Origin: DAXETY01 sp051155755
GTDB taxonomy: Bacteria; Desulfobacterota; Desulfobacteria; Desulfobacterales; SG8-13
NCBI GenBank assembly: GCA_051155755.1
Contig: DAXETY010000081.1
Location: forward strand, 1 to 30,513
Reading direction: 5' to 3'
DNA: 30,513 nt
In this document: positions 23,379 through 30,513 of the stretch, one piece after another
How the letters are laid out: the number at the start of each line of letters is the position of its first letter
Position numbering within the stretch: the stretch's first letter is position 1
Position numbers and translations under genes: made by a program
Notes under the pieces: model-generated
What the model was told of the DNA's origin: nothing
Database searches by the model: none
The model's input: the letters and a program-made list of their open reading frames with translations, nothing else

Positions 23379-24944
23379 TTACCCCCCCGGCGGCGCATCC
23401 TCCGGCTTGTGGGCCACCGCAAACAGGTTGATGTGCTGTTCCTCGGCGATGATGTCGATGCCGGCGCCAAACGGCGTCTGGCCGAATATGTCGGCCAGCT
23501 CGTCGGAACTGCGATGAATCAGGTGCCAGCTGAGAATGTTCTCCATAAAGGCCCGATCGGGATTTTGCGCGCCAAAATTGCCCAGAATCAGTGTTCCGCC
23601 GGGGTGGAGCTGCTCGTAGCAGCGTCGGATCAATCGCTGCAGAAAAGGGGTTTCCAGATAATCGGCCAGTCCCACGCAATAGATGATGTCCTGCAGCTGA
23701 AAATCCTGCCGGGCCCGTCCCAGCGCCCATTTCACCAGATTTTCGTTCAAAAATCGAATGGCGGCGCGGTGATGAAACACGTTGACATGGTTGTTGACAT
23801 ACTGCAGGGCGTCCGGATCGATGTCGATGCACAGGGCGTCGATCTTTTCAGTGTAATCGCAATCGGATAAAAAATCGAACAGCTCGCGACAGGGCCCGCA
23901 GGCCAGACTGGCAATGCGAATCGGCCCGCCGCCGGCCATGCGCCGACGGCTCTGATGATACAGCTGCTCGCACATCAACCGGCGCCGCCCGCGCACGGCC
24001 CTGGCCGGTGCGGATTTCAGCAGCCAGCTGTCGGCAATGGTGCCGAACTTTCCATCTCCCTGGGCCTGGTTCCCGTAAATCATCTCCATCATCAGATAGT
24101 CACCCGGATAGCCTTTGGGCTTGTAGTAAGCCCGTTCGGCGAAACGGCTGCGCATGAAGTAGGGGAAAATTTCCTTGAACACATAGCCCCACACGAAGTC
24201 CAAAAACTCCGGCGACTCGATCACCCCGTGCATCCGGCGCAGGTTGACATTGAAATCGTCCATGACCTCGTGGCACTGCGCCTGCAGTTCGGCGGAAATC
24301 TCGGGATTGTAGTCTTTCTGCAGGCTGTGGGAGATGTCGAAGAATTTGGCTTTGAACGCTTCGACGATGCCGTGCGCGAATTTCCACTCGTGGGTCTGGA
24401 AAAAGTATTCCGGCAGCGGCCGGGAACGCTTGAAACGACGCCTGCCGGCAGAAAGGGCCGCCGCATAACCCACCATGGGCTCGCGTTCTTCGAGCACACG
24501 GCGAAACCTGAAACAAACGTTTTGAATCAGCAAGGTCATCAAGCGGCCGAAAAGGGCCGGATTTTCATTTTGCAGAGCCTGCAGCGCCGCTTCGTCGAAT
24601 ACCTGGATGACGGAATCCGCGGTTGCGTAAAGATCGCGAATCCGGGACATTCGGTCGAAAAATCCGGTCACCCCGAAAAAATTCCCCTCCGAAATCAGCG
24701 CGACCACGATCTTGGTGCCCCGAAGGGTGTAGGAGGCCTCGATGGCCCCCTGCTGCAAATAATAGAAGTGATTGGATCGGGAGCCCGGAACCAGGAATTT
24801 TTGCTGCTTCCGGCAGACCACCGGTCGTGAATAAGGCAGAATGTCCGGAACCAGCCTGGCGATGTTCCGTCGCAAATCTGCGTCGGCCCGCGCCGGCTCT
24901 ACACTCTGGTCGCTTGTCAGATCGTCTGCCAATTCGGAACTCAT
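23379..24944 (-). CDS. cNMP-binding domain fused to SAM-dependent methyltransferase (PhcB-like)
   Basis: The 521-residue protein starts with a CRP-type cyclic-nucleotide-binding fold (about 30-150: FLVPGSRSNHFYYLQQGAIE, ISEGNFFGVTGFFDR) without a DNA-binding domain. A helical middle part (about 180-330) contains KPKGYPGDYLMMEMIYGN (276-293). A class I methyltransferase domain follows, with motif I RIASLACGPCRE (343-354), the acidic residue D374 in LCIDIDPDAL, and LHPGGTLILGNFG. The GYxGDYxMM segment resembles proteins annotated as 3-hydroxypalmitate methyl ester synthases (PhcB family; from memory). Its ATG overlaps the histidine kinase stop (ATGA). Substrate and ligand are unproven; it could be another small-molecule methyltransferase. 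Confidence 0.8.
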   Translation of the reverse strand: MSSELADDLTSDQSVEPARADADLRRNIARLVPDILPYSRPVVCRKQQKFLVPGSRSNHFYYLQQGAIEASYTLRGTKIVVALISEGNFFGVTGFFDRMSRIRDLYATADSVIQVFDEAALQALQNENPALFGRLMTLLIQNVCFRFRRVLEEREPMVGYAAALSAGRRRFKRSRPLPEYFFQTHEWKFAHGIVEAFKAKFFDISHSLQKDYNPEISAELQAQCHEVMDDFNVNLRRMHGVIESPEFLDFVWGYVFKEIFPYFMRSRFAERAYYKPKGYPGDYLMMEMIYGNQAQGDGKFGTIADSWLLKSAPARAVRGRRRLMCEQLYHQSRRRMAGGGPIRIASLACGPCRELFDFLSDCDYTEKIDALCIDIDPDALQYVNNHVNVFHHRAAIRFLNENLVKWALGRARQDFQLQDIIYCVGLADYLETPFLQRLIRRCYEQLHPGGTLILGNFGAQNPDRAFMENILSWHLIHRSSDELADIFGQTPFGAGIDIIAEEQHINLFAVAHKPEDAPPGG

Positions 24945-26947
24945 GACGAATCCTCCTTCGGGGTCGACTCCGATGGCCGCCGCCCCAGCACCTTGACAAT
25001 GGTGTCGGCCAGATCCCGAAGCGTCATCGGTTTGGTCAAAATGCCCTGGACATCCAGTTCCGAACCCTCGGGCATTCGATACGAACTGCGAAACCCGGTG
25101 CAGAGAATGACCGGAATATCGGCGCGAACGGCTCGAATCTCGCGGACGAGCTGTTCTCCGGAAATTCCGGCCATGATTCGATCGGTAATGACAAGGTCGA
25201 AAGTTTCCGGTTCCGCCCGGAACTTCTGCAACGCCTGGTGGGGGTCATTGCAGCCGGTGGCCCGGTAACCGAGCCGCTCCAGCATCTGCTGCCCCAGCTC
25301 CACCAGGATCTCTTCATCGTCGACAAAGAGGATGCTGCCCTGGCCGCGTTGCGGCGGTTCGGCTTTTTTTACCGGCTCGGCACGCTCGGGTTCCCGCCGC
25401 GGAAAGATCAGATCGAAGCGGGTCCCTTTTCCCGGCCGGCTCTCCACCGCGATCGATCCGCCATAGCTTTTGACGATGCCGTGGACCACCGACAGGCCCA
25501 TGCCGGTGCCCTTCCCCGGTTCTTTGGTGGTATAGTACGGTTCGTAGATGCGATCGATCACCAGGGGATCGATGCCGTGACCGGTATCGCGGACGCCCAG
25601 CAGCAGAAAATCTCCGGAGTGGACACCGGGGAAACGGACCACGTCTTCCGGCCCGATGCGCACGTTCTTCAAAAAAACCTCCAGGACGCCGCCTTCGGGC
25701 TCCATGGCGTGAGCGGCGTTCGTGCACAGGTTCATCAAAATCTGGTGTACCTGGGTGGCATCGGCGGAAATCGTATAGAGATCCGGGGCGATGTCCGAGT
25801 GGATGCTGATGTTCTTGGGCAGGGAGGCCCGCAGCAGCGCGATGGTCTCCTTGACGATGGGGGTCACTTCCAGGGGGCCGGTTTCTCCGACTTTCTGGCG
25901 GCTGAACGTCAAAATCTGGTTGATCAGCGCCTTGGCCCGGTTGCTGGCCTTGAGCACCTGTTGCAGGTTCTGGGCCGTCTCGCTGCCGGATTCCGACTGC
26001 ATCAGCACCATTTCGGCATAGCCCATGACCGCCGATAAAATATTATTGAAATCATGGGCGATGCCGCCGGCCAACGTGCCGATGGCCTCCATTTTCTGGG
26101 CCTGGTGCAGCTGACGTTGGAGCTGTTCGTTTTCTTTCTGAGCCTCGATGTGGGCGGTCATTTCCCTGTGCAGGTTTTCATTGGTCTGCAGCAGTTGGGA
26201 AGTCCTTTCGACGACGCGTTGTTCCAGTTCGCGATTGATCGAAGTGACTTTTTCCCGCTCGGCTTCGAGCAGACGCACGAGGAAGAAATCCTTGCGGGCA
26301 AAATATTCAATCGAGTAGCAGGCGACCATGCCCACCAGGTTGGCGCCGATGAAAAAGAAATTGTTGTTGAGCAGAATGGTAAACGGGGTCGGAATGATCC
26401 AGATCGCGGCCAGCTGGTAAAAAGCAACTATGGTCCATCCCACCGCCGTGGCCCATAAAAACCGCAGCCGCAGAAAGGTATAGGCGAAAATGATAACCAG
26501 GATCAGCCCGGCGTAGTAGGAAAAGCTCACCGGCGGGGGCGCGACGATAATCATCGCAATGATACCGAGTCCGGCCAGGGTGGTGAAAAATGACAGAATC
26601 GGCTGCATCCAGTGTTTGAAAAGCGTCAGGTAGGTAAGGCCGAAGGCGGTCAGCAGCGCGGGGCAGATGATTCCGAATCGGATCAACCATACGCGGGCTT
26701 TGTTTTCCTGCAGCAAATATGCGTCCAGGATTCCGAAAATACTGTAAAAAACCAGTGCCAGCAGTATGGCGCAACGGATCTGCCGCAAGTACTTTTCGCA
26801 GTACTCGATCCGAAACACCGTTTCGAGATCCTGCAGGTGGCCTGTAAAACAAAGCGTCAGGGGATGCAGCTGCATTTCGCGGGGACCCGGAGATGAGGCC
26901 GAGACCCCGTGATCCTGCAGCAGCGACTTGACGCGTTCAGAGTTCAT
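24941..26947 (-). CDS. Six-helix membrane hybrid histidine kinase with C-terminal receiver
   Basis: The 668-residue protein has a cytoplasmic N-terminus, then six predicted membrane helices (about 57-79, 86-107, 113-136, 142-161, 164-185 and 189-216). A coiled coil (225-285) leads to the kinase core: H-box H298 (GGIAHDFNNILSA), N box NLCTNAAHAM, DTGHGIDP and GKGTGMGLSVVHGI. A receiver domain (about 539-655, D589) ends the protein. The same membrane domain occurs in other Desulfobacterota kinases and cyclases (from memory); a six-helix kinase-receiver layout is also found in the quorum sensors CqsS and LqsS. The ATG at 26947 has a weak ribosome site. It is coupled by ATGA overlap to the methyltransferase gene. 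Confidence 0.9.
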   Translation of the reverse strand: MNSERVKSLLQDHGVSASSPGPREMQLHPLTLCFTGHLQDLETVFRIEYCEKYLRQIRCAILLALVFYSIFGILDAYLLQENKARVWLIRFGIICPALLTAFGLTYLTLFKHWMQPILSFFTTLAGLGIIAMIIVAPPPVSFSYYAGLILVIIFAYTFLRLRFLWATAVGWTIVAFYQLAAIWIIPTPFTILLNNNFFFIGANLVGMVACYSIEYFARKDFFLVRLLEAEREKVTSINRELEQRVVERTSQLLQTNENLHREMTAHIEAQKENEQLQRQLHQAQKMEAIGTLAGGIAHDFNNILSAVMGYAEMVLMQSESGSETAQNLQQVLKASNRAKALINQILTFSRQKVGETGPLEVTPIVKETIALLRASLPKNISIHSDIAPDLYTISADATQVHQILMNLCTNAAHAMEPEGGVLEVFLKNVRIGPEDVVRFPGVHSGDFLLLGVRDTGHGIDPLVIDRIYEPYYTTKEPGKGTGMGLSVVHGIVKSYGGSIAVESRPGKGTRFDLIFPRREPERAEPVKKAEPPQRGQGSILFVDDEEILVELGQQMLERLGYRATGCNDPHQALQKFRAEPETFDLVITDRIMAGISGEQLVREIRAVRADIPVILCTGFRSSYRMPEGSELDVQGILTKPMTLRDLADTIVKVLGRRPSESTPKEDSS

Positions 26948-26995
26948 AGAGTTGGATTCTCGAAAGACACCGGATCGGCATACATGAAAAAACGT

Positions 26996-27024
26996 ATTAT
27001 ACCGGAAACATTTGCAATCTGCAA
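26996..27024 (-). promoter_or_regulatory. Promoter of the hybrid kinase/methyltransferase operon
   Basis: On the minus strand a perfect TATAAT (27001-26996) is preceded, 17 bases upstream, by TTGCAG (27024-27019, weak -35). The start would lie about 42 bases before the ATG at 26947. Confidence 0.6.
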
Positions 27025-27111
27025 TAGAAGTCGTGGAAAAATTAAGGAGCGCACCGCACTTCATGACCCCAATGGATCCGGGCCGGGATGCGCGGAGATT
27101 GTCCCAAATAT

Positions 27112-27837
27112 TTAGAAAGCCCTTTTGCCCGCGCGGTCGCGGCGTTCCTGTTCCGCGCGGCGCTGTTCTTCTTCCAGGGCGGCCAGCTGCTCTAAATGAT
27201 TGAAGTAATAAATCATCATCCGAACTTCCTCGCCGCGCCGTGTGGGAACGAACGCCGTTAGAAAGAGGTCGTCGTCGTCGCGCCAATAAATTGCGCGCGC
27301 GTTGCTGCTGCGGCTTTCCACCCGCCGGGGGGCGCCGTATTTCTGTTCGAGGCTGTCGAGAACTTCGGAGAGATTTTTGCGCGAACGGATGTATATATAC
27401 AGCGGCTGGTGGTTGTGACCCGCAAAGACGATTTCCACCAGATCGAAGGGCAGGTTCCTGCGCGAGGCGGCATAACGATACATCAGTTTAATGGTATCGT
27501 GATCCACGCGTTCGCCGGGCGGAAAATTCAGCCGGGCGTTCAATTCGGCCAATTCGGGGAAATGGCGCTGCAGGAAGCCGTCTTTGACCACCTCGAGATT
27601 GATCAGACTGCGCGTCTCGATGGCACCCGGACCCAGACGTTCGGAGAGCTGTTCGCGCAACGCTTCGGAGTAACGGCTGGCCGGCCCCACATCGAAAAAG
27701 GTAAACCCTTCCTGCTCTTCGGCGGCGGGCTCCGGCGGGGGCTCGTCGGAAGAGCAGGCAACGGTGAAGAGCAGCAGCCACAGCAATACCCAGGCGGCTG
27801 CGACGGGTCGAAGCTTGTCATTTCCCGCCGGTCTCAT
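27112..27837 (-). CDS. Putative lipoprotein of unknown function
   Basis: The 241-residue protein begins with a charged N-terminus and the hydrophobic stretch VAAAWVLLWLLLFTVACSS; C28 could be a lipid-modified cysteine, though the lipobox (TVAC) is not ideal. A low-complexity acidic linker (EPPPEPAAEEQE) follows, then a mixed globular region and a C-terminal charged coiled coil (LAALEEEQRRAEQERRDRAG). I do not recognise the family. It overlaps the stop of the preceding small gene by ATGA, so the two are coupled. It is the last gene of the peptidase/chaN/NUDIX run. Confidence 0.8.
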   Translation of the reverse strand: MRPAGNDKLRPVAAAWVLLWLLLFTVACSSDEPPPEPAAEEQEGFTFFDVGPASRYSEALREQLSERLGPGAIETRSLINLEVVKDGFLQRHFPELAELNARLNFPPGERVDHDTIKLMYRYAASRRNLPFDLVEIVFAGHNHQPLYIYIRSRKNLSEVLDSLEQKYGAPRRVESRSSNARAIYWRDDDDLFLTAFVPTRRGEEVRMMIYYFNHLEQLAALEEEQRRAEQERRDRAGKRAF

Positions 27838-28193
27838 GGCAGCAACCCCTGCTGTTTGAGCCAACTCATGGACTTGCGGCCAATGTCCGTGACCCGTGTC
27901 AACGCCCGGGTCAGGTGATAGGGGGCCTCGTAGGAAACACCCGAATCCATCATCACCATGGCCAGGTCCAGATCCTTTTCCACTTCGCGCCAGGCTTCCT
28001 GGCCGGCCACCCGCCCCGCCAGGTGAACGTCCCGCAGCAGAAACACCAGCAGCACGCGGGCCACTTTCTCTCCACTGCGGCGCTGCGGTTCGGGGGTCTG
28101 GCCGAGCACCTCCAGTGCCTGGGTCAAACCGATGATCGCAGCTTTGATTTTCTCGCTCTGGGAAAAGGCCAGGATGGCCGCTCCGCTGTCCAT
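27834..28193 (-). CDS. Small helical protein of unknown function
   Basis: The 119-residue product looks wholly alpha-helical (SEKIKAAIIGLTQALEVLG, EVEKDLDLAMVMMDSG, YHLTRALTRVTDIGRKSM), with no cysteines, signal peptide or membrane helix. I do not recognise it. It starts 21 bases after the NUDIX stop, behind GGAGATACGGAAATT, and overlaps the lipoprotein start by 4 bases. The coupled overlap is the best evidence that it is a real gene. Confidence 0.75.
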   Translation of the reverse strand: MDSGAAILAFSQSEKIKAAIIGLTQALEVLGQTPEPQRRSGEKVARVLLVFLLRDVHLAGRVAGQEAWREVEKDLDLAMVMMDSGVSYEAPYHLTRALTRVTDIGRKSMSWLKQQGLLP

Positions 28194-28214
28194 AATTTCC
28201 GTATCTCCGGCCGA

Positions 28215-28760
28215 TCAGTTGCGTTTCATTCGCACAGTGATATTTTCCATATGGAATGGAAAAACCCTGCGTTCGCAGTCTTCGACGTATCTTTCCAGTG
28301 TCCGTGCAATCACCGGAAACGAAATGCAATCCCAGGGAATCTGAGCGGGCTCGAACAACGCAGTTTCCAGACTTTCTTCCCCGGCGTCGTGATCCGGACC
28401 GATGAGCGCGCCGCGAAAAATCAGGTACACCTGACTCACATGCCGGATACTGTATAGCCCGTAAAGCGTCAAGCCCTCGATTCGGGCACGCGCCTCTTCG
28501 AAGACCTCGCGGCGGGCGCCGTCGGCGACGGTCTCTTCGTTTTCCAGGTATCCGGCCGGCACCGTCCAGGTGCCGTAGCGGGGTTCGATGGCCCGCTTGC
28601 AGAGCAGGATCCGCCCGGACCATTCGGCGATGCAGCCCACAACCATTTTGGGATTCTGGTAGTGGACCATCTTGCAGGCCGTACAGCAATACCGGGGACG
28701 GTCGTCACCTTCCGGAATGTCCAGCACCACTGGTGCGCCGCAATGGCTGCAATATTTCAT
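28215..28760 (-). CDS. NUDIX hydrolase with N-terminal zinc ribbon
   Basis: The 181-residue protein starts with a zinc ribbon (C4/C7 and C26/C29), followed by a Nudix domain. The Nudix box begins at G70 with E76, R84, E85, E88 and E89 in place, but the glycine near the end of the box (position 91) is arginine. The catalytic metal-binding glutamates are all present, so activity is likely kept. Ribbon-Nudix proteins of this type are related to NudC-like or ADP-ribose/NADH pyrophosphatases; the substrate is not decided. It starts 12 bases after the chaN stop. Confidence 0.92.
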   Translation of the reverse strand: MKYCSHCGAPVVLDIPEGDDRPRYCCTACKMVHYQNPKMVVGCIAEWSGRILLCKRAIEPRYGTWTVPAGYLENEETVADGARREVFEEARARIEGLTLYGLYSIRHVSQVYLIFRGALIGPDHDAGEESLETALFEPAQIPWDCISFPVIARTLERYVEDCERRVFPFHMENITVRMKRN

Positions 28761-28772
28761 CGGTCCACCCCG

Positions 28773-29636
28773 TCAGGAGGGGCTCAGGTATATGAAGTCG
28801 GCGTCGGCGGCATCCAGGTTTTCCGGGTCCAACTCGCCGGGAACCTCCGGCAGAATCACGGCCAGCGGGAGATCGCGGCGATCGCGGATCTGGGCGGGAA
28901 CCGCCTGCTTGCGGGCATGGCCGGTGCCGGCCAGCACCACCAGCACGCGTCCGGGGTGGCGTTCCACGTAATCGATGGACCGCACCGCCATGACGCTGTC
29001 CCAAACCATCTGGGCCTCACAGAAATAGATGAAATTCAGGTTGCCGTGCCCGTGGGCACCGTGCGCCCGGCGGATGAACTCCATGTATTCCCGATCCACG
29101 CGGCAGGTGACATTGTCGAGCTTGCCGCGCTGTTCTTCGTTCAACGATTTGAATCCCCGGCGGGCCACCTGACGCGTGATCTCCCGCGGCACGTTCAATC
29201 CCACCAGGGGAATTTTCCGGTCCCGTGCGTATAAGAAGATATCATCATAGAGCGTCCAGGGAAAGTTCCAGTTGTCAAAGTATACCTGCTGGAAGGCATC
29301 GTCGGACATATCTCCGGCCACCCAGCGGTCCAGTGCTTCCTGGCTCTCGGCCCGAAACATCTCTAGACCGACGGCCACCTGCGCACCGGATTCGTGCAGC
29401 ATGCGAATGACGTTCAGCTGCGCTTCATGGTGCCCGACGACCGTGTGTTTCTCGCCGACCAATACCACGCGCGCATCCTTGAGCCGTCCGATGACGGTTT
29501 CGGCCGATACCTCGCGGTTGTGGTTCAAATCGTAGAACCAGATCGACTCGGGAGATTCCACTGCAATGCCGACGGCACCCATGAGTCCGACCAACACCAG
29601 CGCTCCTGCCAACCATTTCAATCTGCTTTGCTTCAA
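28773..29636 (-). CDS. ChaN family protein (TTG start)
   Basis: The 287-residue protein has an N-terminal signal or anchor (KQSRLKWLAGALVLVGLMGA) without a clear lipobox cysteine. Family motifs are VVLVGEKHTVVGHHEAQ (57-73), VAVGLEMFRAE, FDNWNFPW, FIYFCEAQMVWD and VVLAGTGHARK. ChaN of Campylobacter binds heme, and the family is often next to metal or peptidase genes. The start is TTG at 29636, one base after the peptidase stop, with AAGGA about 8 bases upstream; no ATG precedes the signal-like stretch. Probable location is the periplasm or the outer face of the membrane. Function in this organism is unknown. Confidence 0.88.
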   Translation of the reverse strand: MKQSRLKWLAGALVLVGLMGAVGIAVESPESIWFYDLNHNREVSAETVIGRLKDARVVLVGEKHTVVGHHEAQLNVIRMLHESGAQVAVGLEMFRAESQEALDRWVAGDMSDDAFQQVYFDNWNFPWTLYDDIFLYARDRKIPLVGLNVPREITRQVARRGFKSLNEEQRGKLDNVTCRVDREYMEFIRRAHGAHGHGNLNFIYFCEAQMVWDSVMAVRSIDYVERHPGRVLVVLAGTGHARKQAVPAQIRDRRDLPLAVILPEVPGELDPENLDAADADFIYLSPS

Positions 29637-29637
29637 T

Positions 29638-30513
29638 TCAGGATTCCTTTCGATTTTCCCAGCGATAAATCAAGGGCGAGGATTGGACCGGCCAGACGCC
29701 TTTGGCCCGGTTGGTTCGATCCTCGAAAACCAAATAGCTGTATTTTCCATAATGCGGGACCTTGCGGGCCACCGCTTCGGCGTGCGTCGGTGAAAGCGGC
29801 AAAAACAACGCCACCACACCGTCGCTGCGCAAGGGGTGGGGAAACACCCCGAAAAAAGCGTTGCCGTCCGGGTTGTCGGAATCGGCCGCCAGCCGAAAAT
29901 CGTCGGCGCTGAATTGTCCCCGTTCGAGCGCGGTCGATAGCAGCCCGGGGTCTTGGGGGACCCCGACCAGCAACAGGTCACTGTCTTTCAAGCTCTGAGG
30001 GTCCACTTCACCGGCCTCGACCATTTCCGGCGAATCCAGACCCAGACCGGCTGCCAGGGTGGCGGCGGCCTGCCGTGCCTGGCTCGACAACCCCTGGGCC
30101 AGCAGCACGCGGACCGAAGCGGCCCCTCGCAGCGAATTGACCGAAGGCGGGATCTCGGACGGATGAAGGCGGCGAAACACGTCAAAGTCCGGATCGGCTT
30201 CGAGCACATGGCACGGGCCGGCACTGCCGATGGCAAATTCGGTTTCACGGCCGGAGGCGGCAACCGTGGTTTCTCGGCTGCCGTGCTCGCCCTGCAGCCG
30301 CAAGGGTACCGGCATTGCGAAAAAAGGGCGCTCCTGGAGCAGGCGCCCCTGCACGCGGCCGTCCACGTCCGATGACTGCACCTCCAGACGCAGAACCGGT
30401 GCGCCGCTGCGAAAAATCCACTGCTCGAAAAACGTCGACAGATCCTTGCCGGACTGTCTTTCGAAGGCTTGCTGCCAGTCTTTCCAGGAAATCGCCTCAA
30501 ATTTGCGTCCGCG
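29638..30513 (-). CDS. C-terminal part of an M1-family (gluzincin) peptidase
   Basis: The 291 residues visible run to the stop at 29638; the start lies beyond the right edge. The first residues (KDLSTFFEQWIFRSGAPVLRL) match the end of the M1 helical domain and the GAP-type beta-sandwich after it. Residues further on form a domain with ADPDFDVFRRLHPSEIPPSV. This is the usual end of large bacterial M1-like aminopeptidases. The zinc motif HExxH is outside the window, so activity cannot be judged. It heads the minus-strand run with chaN, the NUDIX gene and two unknowns, with a 1-base gap to chaN. Confidence 0.8.
   Translation of the reverse strand, partial: RGRKFEAISWKDWQQAFERQSGKDLSTFFEQWIFRSGAPVLRLEVQSSDVDGRVQGRLLQERPFFAMPVPLRLQGEHGSRETTVAASGRETEFAIGSAGPCHVLEADPDFDVFRRLHPSEIPPSVNSLRGAASVRVLLAQGLSSQARQAAATLAAGLGLDSPEMVEAGEVDPQSLKDSDLLLVGVPQDPGLLSTALERGQFSADDFRLAADSDNPDGNAFFGVFPHPLRSDGVVALFLPLSPTHAEAVARKVPHYGKYSYLVFEDRTNRAKGVWPVQSSPLIYRWENRKES

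Noticed and set aside
23203..23832. Minus-strand open frame over the MITE-like element and methyltransferase gene end
   Set aside because: Its start part is translation of the repeat (HRRGAENAEGK-type) and the rest is a wrong frame of the methyltransferase gene.

Overview
The window reads as chromosomal DNA of a GC-rich sulfate-reducing member of the Desulfobacterota (Desulfobacterales-like). The strongest pointer is a complete tmc locus at 9921-13687 for a transmembrane electron-transfer complex typical of sulfate reducers. It includes a tetraheme cytochrome c3, an HdrD-like iron-sulfur protein and a NarI/DsrM-like membrane subunit. HdrA- and Nuo-type flavin and iron-sulfur proteins and many two-component regulators fit this assignment. 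No tRNA, rRNA, CRISPR array or insertion sequence was seen.

Layout. (1) Positions 1-4358, minus strand: an operon for an NADH-linked, HdrA-type complex. Its first gene is a 130-residue HdrA-like flavoprotein fragment with an in-frame UGA at the known selenocysteine site, followed at once by a SECIS-like hairpin. Then come NuoE-like and NuoF-like genes, and a NuoG-like N-terminus fused to the rest of HdrA, which runs off the left edge. HdrA is therefore split over two genes of one operon, with the NADH-oxidising module between them. (2) Positions 4645-9623, minus strand: a regulatory block made of a PAS histidine kinase with a Rossmann-like N-terminus, a sigma-54 response regulator, and a protein with two receiver domains around a duplicated four-cysteine module. 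That last gene has a strong sigma-54 promoter and two 17-bp palindromes upstream. (3) Positions 9921-14159, plus strand: tmcDCBA plus a single-domain response regulator. (4) Positions 14420-16436, plus strand: miaA and an endonuclease/exonuclease/phosphatase-family gene. (5) Positions 16452-20044, minus strand: alanine racemase, alanine dehydrogenase and a thiolase. (6) Positions 20158-23144, plus strand: pyruvate phosphate dikinase behind a hairpin-rich leader, followed by a small MITE-like element with 29-bp inverted ends. (7) Positions 23379-26947, minus strand: a six-helix hybrid histidine kinase overlapping a cNMP-binding/methyltransferase fusion that resembles PhcB-type signal synthases. 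(8) Positions 27112-30513, minus strand: an M1-type peptidase (3' part), a ChaN-family protein, a NUDIX hydrolase, a small unknown protein and a possible lipoprotein.

The electron-transfer operons (1 and 3) flank the regulatory block (2). A plausible reading is redox-responsive control of this region, but no target is shown by sequence except the sigma-54 promoter inside block 2. Alanine dehydrogenase makes pyruvate and PPDK turns pyruvate into PEP, so blocks 5 and 6 fit together around gluconeogenesis and alanine use. Most long open frames antisense to these genes are GC-composition artefacts.
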